From Streptomyces sp. NBC_01351 (GTDB taxonomy: Bacteria > Actinomycetota > Actinomycetes > Streptomycetales > Streptomycetaceae): a stretch of 64,000 nucleotides of DNA. A program made the translations under genes and the position numbers. Where the stretch lies: the NCBI RefSeq assembly GCF_036237315.1, contig NZ_CP108356.1, positions 2,724,501-2,788,500 on the forward strand. The letters run 5' to 3'. Positions 59,299 to 64,000 of the stretch are shown here, piece by piece (positions within the stretch are counted from its first letter, which is position 1; each line of letters begins with the position of its first letter). Under the pieces are notes generated by a model. The model saw nothing but the letters and a program-made list of their open reading frames with translations, made no database searches and had not been told where the DNA came from.

Positions 59299-60759
59299 TC
59301 AGCGGGTGGACAGCGCCGCCTCCATCACCGCCCGCGCGATCGGGGCGGCGGCCAGGTTGCCGCTGATCTCGCCGCGGTCCGCCGACGCGTCCTCGACGAC
59401 CACCGCCACCGCGACCGCCGGCAGCGGCGCGCCCTCCGCCTTCGCCCAGGAGATGAACCACGCGTACGGGGTTCCCGCGTTGCCGACGCCGTGCTGCGCG
59501 GTGCCGGTCTTGCCGCCGACGACCGCGCCGGGGATCGCCGCGTTCCTGCCCGTCCCGCTCTCCACCACCTTCACCATCAGCTGCTGCAGCCGCATCGCGG
59601 TGGCCGGGTTCATGGCCCGGCCCAGGCTGCGCTGGTCGCCGCGGCGGACCTGGTCCCCGTCGTCCTGCGTGGTCCGTTCCACCAGGTACGGGGAGCTCAG
59701 CTCGCCGCCGTTCGCGACCGCCGCCGCGACCATCGCCATCTGCAGGGGCGTGGCCCTGGTGTTGAACTGCCCGATGGAGGAGAGGGCCAGCTGGTCCTGG
59801 CTCATGTCGGTGTCGAAGTTCGACCGCGAGACCCAGGAGGGCACGCGCAGTCCGTCGCCGTTGAAGCCGAAGCGTTCCGCCGCCTCCACCATCCCGCGCA
59901 GACCGACCCGTACGCCGATCTTCGCCATCACCGTGTTGCAGGACCACTGCACGGCGTCCGCCATCGAGGCGTCCTGGCAGCCCGTGCCCGCGTTCGGCAG
60001 CAGGGTGCTGGTGCCGGGGAGGGGGTACGGGTCGGGGGTCTCGGTCGGGGCGTCCACATCGGTGACCACGCCCGCGTCGAGGGCGGCGGCGGCCGTCACG
60101 ATCTTGAAGGTGGAGCCGGGAGGGTACGTCTCGCGCAGCGCGCGGTTCAGCATCGGCTTGGCGGGGTCCGCGTTCAGCCGCGCCCAGGCGTCCTTGACCT
60201 GCGTGCCCGTACCGGAGAGCAGGGCAGGGTCGTAGGAAGGGCTGCTGACCAGCGCGAGGATCTTCCCGGTGGCCGGTTCGACCGCGGCGACCGCGCCGCG
60301 CTTGCCCGCGAGCCCCGTGTAGGCGGCCATCTGCGTGGCGGCGCGGATCGTGGTGACCGCGTTCCCGCCGGCCGGGCGGCCGCGCGCGAGGTCGTACCAG
60401 AGGGGGAAGGCGGAGAGCCCCGGGTCGGTGCCCGAGAGGATCCGGTCCTCGGCGCGCTCCACGAAGCTGGTGCCGTACGTCTGGGAGGAGAAGCCGGTGA
60501 CCGGGGCGTAGAGGGGGCCGTTCTTGTACGTGCGCTCGTAGCGGAGGAGCTGGCCGCTGTCGCGGGAGCCGGTGACGGGGCGGCCGTCGACGAGGATGTC
60601 GCCGCGGGGCTCGGCGTAACGCTCGATGACGGGGCGCTTGTTGGCCGGGTTCGCACCATAGGCGGCGGACTCCCAGACCTGCACGCGGGCGACGTTGACG
60701 AGGACGGCGACGAGCAGCGCCGCGCAGAAGTACGCGCACCAGCGGATGTAGCGGATCAC
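59299..60759 (-). CDS. Class B penicillin-binding protein
   Basis: The 486-residue transpeptidase cross-links peptidoglycan. It has one N-terminal membrane anchor (about residues 8-25), a dimerisation region and a transpeptidase domain with SxxK in PPGSTFKIV, SxN-like WSCNT and KTG in VGGKTGTAQHG. Its GTG overlaps the upstream SEDS gene stop (GTGA), so the glycosyltransferase and transpeptidase are made as a pair. Streptomycetes have several such pairs; this one resembles the PbpA-like group linked to growth or sporulation. Confidence 0.93.
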   Translation of the reverse strand: MIRYIRWCAYFCAALLVAVLVNVARVQVWESAAYGANPANKRPVIERYAEPRGDILVDGRPVTGSRDSGQLLRYERTYKNGPLYAPVTGFSSQTYGTSFVERAEDRILSGTDPGLSAFPLWYDLARGRPAGGNAVTTIRAATQMAAYTGLAGKRGAVAAVEPATGKILALVSSPSYDPALLSGTGTQVKDAWARLNADPAKPMLNRALRETYPPGSTFKIVTAAAALDAGVVTDVDAPTETPDPYPLPGTSTLLPNAGTGCQDASMADAVQWSCNTVMAKIGVRVGLRGMVEAAERFGFNGDGLRVPSWVSRSNFDTDMSQDQLALSSIGQFNTRATPLQMAMVAAAVANGGELSSPYLVERTTQDDGDQVRRGDQRSLGRAMNPATAMRLQQLMVKVVESGTGRNAAIPGAVVGGKTGTAQHGVGNAGTPYAWFISWAKAEGAPLPAVAVAVVVEDASADRGEISGNLAAAPIARAVMEAALSTR

Positions 60760-62231
60760 GCGGGGCTGCCTTCCTGGCGGGGGTCGGGGTGGGGGTGGGG
60801 GTGGGGGTGGGGGTTGTGGTGGGCGTCGGGGTGGGGGTCGGAGTGGGGGCGCGGGTCGGAGTGGGGGCGCGGGTCGGATTGGGGGCGCGGGCGCCGGGCG
60901 CTGTCGCTGAGGCGGATCAGGAGGGCGACGATGATCCAGTTGGTGACCACGGAGGAGCCGCCCTGGGCGAGGAACGGCATCGCCATGCCGGTCAGCGGGA
61001 TCAGCCCGGTGACGCCGCCGGCGATGACGAACACCTGGAGCGCGACGATCGACGAGAGGCCGGTGGCGAGCAGCCGGCCGAAGGAGTCGCGCAGCGCGAG
61101 GCCCGCGCGGAAGCCGCGGGCCACGAGGAGCCCGTAGAGGAGCAGGATCGCGGCGAGGCCGACCAGACCGAGCTCCTCGCCGGCGGTGGCGAGGATGAAG
61201 TCCGATTTGGCGGCGAAGCCGATGAGGAAGGACTGCCCGTGGCCGAGGCCGGCCCCGAGGAGGCCGCCGGCGCCGAAGGCGAAGAGGGACTGGGCGAGCT
61301 GGCCGGGGCCCTCGCCTCGGTCGATGGAGGCGAAAGGATTCAGCCAGTCGTCGACGCGGCTGTTCACGTGCGGTTCGAAGGTCCCGACGGCGTACGCGCC
61401 GAGGCCGGCGAGGAGCAGCCCGATCGCGATCCAGCCGATCCGGCCGGTGGCGGTGAACAGCATGATCACGAAGAGGCCGAAGAAGAGCAGGGAGGTGCCG
61501 AGGTCCCGCTCCAGGACCAGCACCCCGACGCTGAGCAGCCAGATCGCGAGGATCGGCCCGAGGACGCGGCCGGGGAGCAGGCGCAGCTTCCAGAAGAGGT
61601 GGCGGCCGGTGAGGGCGAGGGCGGTGCGGTTCGCGGCGAGGTACGCGGCGAAGAAGACGGCCAGCAGGATCTTGGCGAACTCGCCCGGCTGGAAGGAGAG
61701 TCCGGCGAAGCGGATCCAGATGTGGGCGCCGTTGACGGCCGGGAAGAAGACGGGGACGAGCATGAGGACGAGGGCCGCGGCGACGGAGAGGTACGCGTAG
61801 CGCTGGAGCACGCGGTGGTCACGGAGGAGCACGACGACGAGGACGAAGAGCGCCATCCCGAGGCCGGACCAGACGAGTTGGTCCCCGGCGGTGAGGTGGG
61901 CGGGGGTGGTCGCGTCGAGCCGCTGGATGAGGACGAGGCCGAGGCCGTTGAGGAGGACGGCGATGGGGAGTACGAGGGGATCGGCGTACGGGGCCCGCAG
62001 GCGGACGGCGAGGTGCGCGAGCAGCGCGGCTGCGGCGAGACCGCCGGCGTAGCGGGTGGCGGTGGCGGGGACGTGGCCGGTGGTCGCGATGCCGACGTAG
62101 AGGTAGCCGAGGACGGAGATCAGGACGGCTCCGGCGAGGAGCGCCAGCTCGACCCCGCGCCGCTTGGGGGCACCGGCGTCGGGGGGTGGGGGCGGGGCGG
62201 GCTCCGCCACCTGTGCCGTCAGAGCGGTCAT
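60756..62231 (-). CDS. FtsW/RodA/SEDS peptidoglycan polymerase with His-rich tail
   Basis: SEDS proteins polymerise lipid II into glycan strands. This 491-residue protein has about ten membrane helices and the conserved segments FAGLSFQPGEFAKI, GVLVLERDLGTSLLFFG, FEPHVNSRVDDWLNP and GMAMPFLAQGGSS. The last 40 residues are a repetitive His/Pro/Asp tail (PHSDPRPHSDPHPDAHHN), encoded by a G-rich tandem repeat, not found in typical SEDS proteins. It overlaps the PBP gene. The ATG at 62231 precedes an Ala/Pro-rich cytoplasmic leader. Confidence 0.94.
   Translation of the reverse strand: MTALTAQVAEPAPPPPPDAGAPKRRGVELALLAGAVLISVLGYLYVGIATTGHVPATATRYAGGLAAAALLAHLAVRLRAPYADPLVLPIAVLLNGLGLVLIQRLDATTPAHLTAGDQLVWSGLGMALFVLVVVLLRDHRVLQRYAYLSVAAALVLMLVPVFFPAVNGAHIWIRFAGLSFQPGEFAKILLAVFFAAYLAANRTALALTGRHLFWKLRLLPGRVLGPILAIWLLSVGVLVLERDLGTSLLFFGLFVIMLFTATGRIGWIAIGLLLAGLGAYAVGTFEPHVNSRVDDWLNPFASIDRGEGPGQLAQSLFAFGAGGLLGAGLGHGQSFLIGFAAKSDFILATAGEELGLVGLAAILLLYGLLVARGFRAGLALRDSFGRLLATGLSSIVALQVFVIAGGVTGLIPLTGMAMPFLAQGGSSVVTNWIIVALLIRLSDSARRPRPQSDPRPHSDPRPHSDPHPDAHHNPHPHPHPHPDPRQEGSPA
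60780..60893. repeat. Tandem repeat coding for the His-rich tail
   Basis: Repeats of GTGGGG and GTCGGAGTGGGGGCGCGG (plus strand) encode HP, and DPRPHS units on the minus strand. Copy number should vary between strains. Confidence 0.75.
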
Positions 62232-62307
62232 ACAGCGAAACGTAGCAAGCGGACGGATGCTATGTCCGCTTATGTCATAGTGTGCCGAAGAGTCGTCAGA
62301 TTCGGTC

Positions 62308-62400
62308 AGGTCGGTTGGGTGGGTTGCGTCAAGGTCGGTTGGGTCGGTTGGGGTGGGTTGGGTCAAGGTCGGTTGGGTCGGTTGGGTCGGTTGGGGTGGG
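62308..62400 (+). repeat. G-rich tandem repeat before the DUF gene
   Basis: Units starting AGGTCGGTTGGGT at 62308, 62332 and 62366 are followed by additional CGGTTGGG pieces. Multiple G3-G4 runs on the plus strand could form a G-quadruplex. It lies between the SEDS gene start and the gene at 62415, so may affect expression of either. Confidence 0.75.
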
Positions 62401-62414
62401 AGATGGAGTAGCTC

Positions 62415-62822
62415 ATGGGGCCTGTGGAATTCATCGTCCTCGCATTCCCGGAAGAACAGCTGAGGGTGCCCGCGGTCGAGGCCGTCATGGGGCTGCGCAA
62501 GACCGGGGTCGTCCGGCTGATCGACGGGCTGGTCGCCACGAGGACCGCGGCGGGGGAAGTGCTCGCGGCCGAGTTCGACGAGTTCGTGGAGCTGGAGGGC
62601 CTGCTGACGGGGCGGGAGGCGGCCCGGCTGATCGGCCCGGAGGATGTACGGGAGGCCGCGGAGCTGCTGGAACGCGGGAGCTGTGCGTTGCTGCTGCTGG
62701 TCGAGCACGTGTGGGCGGAGGACGCGGCGATCGCCGTACGGGCGGCGGGCGGGCGGATCGCGGGGGCGGTACGGATTCCGGTGGATCGGGTGGCGGATGA
62801 CCCCCGGGTGGAGGCTTCCTGA
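62415..62822 (+). CDS. DUF6325/DUF1269-type small protein
   Basis: The 135-residue protein resembles small membrane-less proteins with a ferredoxin-like fold (MGPVEFIVLAFPEEQL at the start, ALLLLVEHVWAEDAAIAVRAAGG near the end), commonly found beside SHOCT-domain genes. The central helix (GREAARLIGPEDVREAAELL) is Ala/Glu-rich. GGAG occurs upstream of ATG 62415. It overlaps the next gene (TGATG), so they form an operon. The function is unknown. Confidence 0.82.
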   Translation: MGPVEFIVLAFPEEQLRVPAVEAVMGLRKTGVVRLIDGLVATRTAAGEVLAAEFDEFVELEGLLTGREAARLIGPEDVREAAELLERGSCALLLLVEHVWAEDAAIAVRAAGGRIAGAVRIPVDRVADDPRVEAS

Positions 62823-63226
62823 TGTTCATTCGTCCGGTGGGAGTGACGGTGCGGTCGGCGGACCGGCCTGCGGGGCATCCGCTGCTGCGGGGGCTGCTGG
62901 CGCGGGCTACGGGGACGGAAGTGGGAGTGGGGACGGGCACCGTGGATACCGACGAGCCGCGGCACGGGGTGCGCTGGAGGACCAGCGGGCCGATCGAGCC
63001 TGAGCCGGTGGAGGCGGAGGCTGAGGCGGTGGAGGCGGAGGCAGTGGAGGCCGCGGAGGCTGAGGCTGAGGCGGGGCCGGTGGAGTCGGCCAAGGCGGAG
63101 GAGCCTGAGGGCGTCCGGGCGGGCGGGCTCGTCGCAGAGCTGACGCAACTGGCCGCCCTGGCCCGGGAGGGGTTGCTGACCCCGCAGGAGTTCGCGACGG
63201 CCAAGGGGCGGTTGCTGCGGGGGTGA
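62822..63226 (+). CDS. SHOCT-domain protein
   Basis: The 134-residue protein has an N-terminal beta part (MFIRPVGVTVRSADRPAGHP), an acidic middle of repeats VEAEAEAVEAEAVEAAEAEA and a C-terminal SHOCT helix pair (ELTQLAALAREGLLTPQEFATAKGRLL), a short module thought to mediate oligomerisation or attachment of partner proteins. It overlaps the previous gene. The acidic repeat may be variable in length. Confidence 0.85.
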   Translation: MFIRPVGVTVRSADRPAGHPLLRGLLARATGTEVGVGTGTVDTDEPRHGVRWRTSGPIEPEPVEAEAEAVEAEAVEAAEAEAEAGPVESAKAEEPEGVRAGGLVAELTQLAALAREGLLTPQEFATAKGRLLRG

Positions 63227-63250
63227 CGGCTGGGCGGCATCAGGGAGGGC

Positions 63251-63405
63251 TTGGGGGTTTCCCGTCAGTCCCACTGTCCTTCCGTGTCGTGACGGCCTGT
63301 CAAGGGCGCTCCTCCTTCGTCGTCGCGTCGCTGCGCGATGGCCTTCGGCCACCCTTGACAGACCGCCCCGCCCCGGAAAGACAAGGACTGCCGGGAAACC
63401 CCCAA
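63251..63405. repeat. Large imperfect inverted repeat
   Basis: The left arm (63251-63306) and the right arm (63351-63405) are complementary over about 55 positions with a few mismatches (TTGGGGGTTTCCCG with CGGGAAACCCCCAA at the ends, CTGTCAAGGG with CCCTTGACAG inside). Between them lies a GC-rich loop. The rest of the 405-bp gap 63227-63631 has nothing recognisable. Confidence 0.8.
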
Positions 63406-63631
63406 AAGAACGGGCCGGGAGGAGAAAGGAAAAGGGCGGGGCGGTCAGGGATGCTCGGCCCCGCTCCGGTAGGGGGCGGGCCCGAGCCCGGGCCCTCCCA
63501 GGCCGCTCCCCGAACCGGGCAGACGGCCGGCTATCGCCAAACAGCGACCACAGGCACCCCAGCCCCCGACAGGCGCGTCGGATCGCTATGCGCTTCTCAT
63601 CGCATGGCGTCCGACGGCCGTCTGGGGCTGG

Positions 63632-64000
63632 TCAGAGGCGGCCGAGGATGGATTCGGCCGTCGCGCGGTGCTCGGTGGCTGCGGTCGGGTCGGTGTCGTC
63701 GAGCAGGGTTGCGATGCCTTGGTGGGCCAGGGCTTCCTCGTGCCGGTAGCCGAGTTTCGGGGCCTGCTCGAGTGCCTGGCGGTGTAGCTGGAGGGACTCG
63801 TCGGGCAGGCCGGCCAGGCGGCAGGTCTCGGCGTAGGCGTTGAGGAAACGGACCTTCCAGTGGTCCTCGAAGAGCTCGTCCAGGAGGGCGAAGGCCTCGC
63901 GGTGGCTGGCCAGTGCCTCTTCGTAGCGGCCCATCTGGCGCAGTGCGACGCCCAGGCAGTTGAGGGTCCACGCCTCGTTGTTCATGTGGCCGTCCTCGCG
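63632..64000 (-). CDS. TPR protein, C-terminal part (AfsR/SARP-like; start beyond window)
   Basis: The visible 122 residues hold tetratricopeptide repeats (MNNEAWTLNCLGVALRQMGR, YEEALASHREAFALLDEL, LQLHRQALEQAPKLGYRHEE). These are typical of the C-terminal TPR array in AfsR-type regulators or NB-ARC/TPR proteins of streptomycetes. The frame continues through 64000, so the start and the effector domain are not in the window and the class cannot be fixed. Confidence 0.85.
   Translation of the reverse strand, partial: REDGHMNNEAWTLNCLGVALRQMGRYEEALASHREAFALLDELFEDHWKVRFLNAYAETCRLAGLPDESLQLHRQALEQAPKLGYRHEEALAHQGIATLLDDTDPTAATEHRATAESILGRL

Overview
The window looks like a piece of a Streptomyces chromosome. 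GC content is very high throughout, GTG and TTG starts are common, and adjacent genes often overlap by ATGA, GTGA or TAATG. Gene order also matches Streptomyces as I recall it: the chiS-chiR-chiC chitinase locus beside the complete ATP synthase operon, followed by wecA-like, glyA, prmC-prfA-rpmE, rho, thrB-thrC-hom-lysA-nrtL and tRNA-Arg(CCG). No species can be named from the sequence alone.

Layout. 1-8.0 kb: the C-terminal part of a 3-hydroxybutyryl-CoA dehydrogenase, a PduO-type cobalamin adenosyltransferase, small lipoprotein and membrane genes, then the two-component pair ChiS/ChiR and the secreted chitinase ChiC, whose promoter carries the direct repeats typical of Streptomyces chitinase genes. 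8.1-16.1 kb: atpIBEFHAGDC on the minus strand, with a Rex-like operator upstream. 16.2-26.5 kb: cell-envelope and translation genes (GlcNAc-1-phosphate transferase, GlyA, a phosphatase-fold protein lacking its nucleophile, Sua5/YrdC, PrmC, RF1, L31, an LCP ligase) and Rho. 27-33.2 kb: threonine and lysine biosynthesis (ThrB, ThrC, Hom, LysA) plus the ArgRS-derived NrtL.

33.8-38.9 kb: an integrative element of about 5 kb, or its remnant, in tRNA-Arg(CCG). It is bounded by 116-bp direct repeats (attL/attR) and carries an N-terminally truncated tyrosine integrase, a few orphan genes and several tRNA 3'-half fragments, which suggests repeated integrations. Immediately outside attR (39.3-43.8 kb) is the most unusual locus: a three-gene operon encoding a large TPR-like helical protein, a protein with a CxxC motif and possibly GrpE-like C-terminus, and an Hsp70 whose lid is replaced by a NYN (Zc3h12a-like) ribonuclease domain. 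I see no standard name for this system. A chaperone-controlled RNase for stress response or defence is a reasonable hypothesis.

44-64 kb: an XdhC-family protein, a split bacterial NHEJ set (ligase, primase-polymerase and Ku as separate genes), a GNAT, a NERD-domain protein, a lipoprotein-kinase pair without a response regulator, a TetR regulator next to two divergent di-iron proteins, NadE, a SEDS/class-B PBP pair, a SHOCT-domain pair and the start-side-truncated end of a TPR protein. This half is sprinkled with two dispersed repeat families and several tandem or inverted repeats in intergenic DNA.
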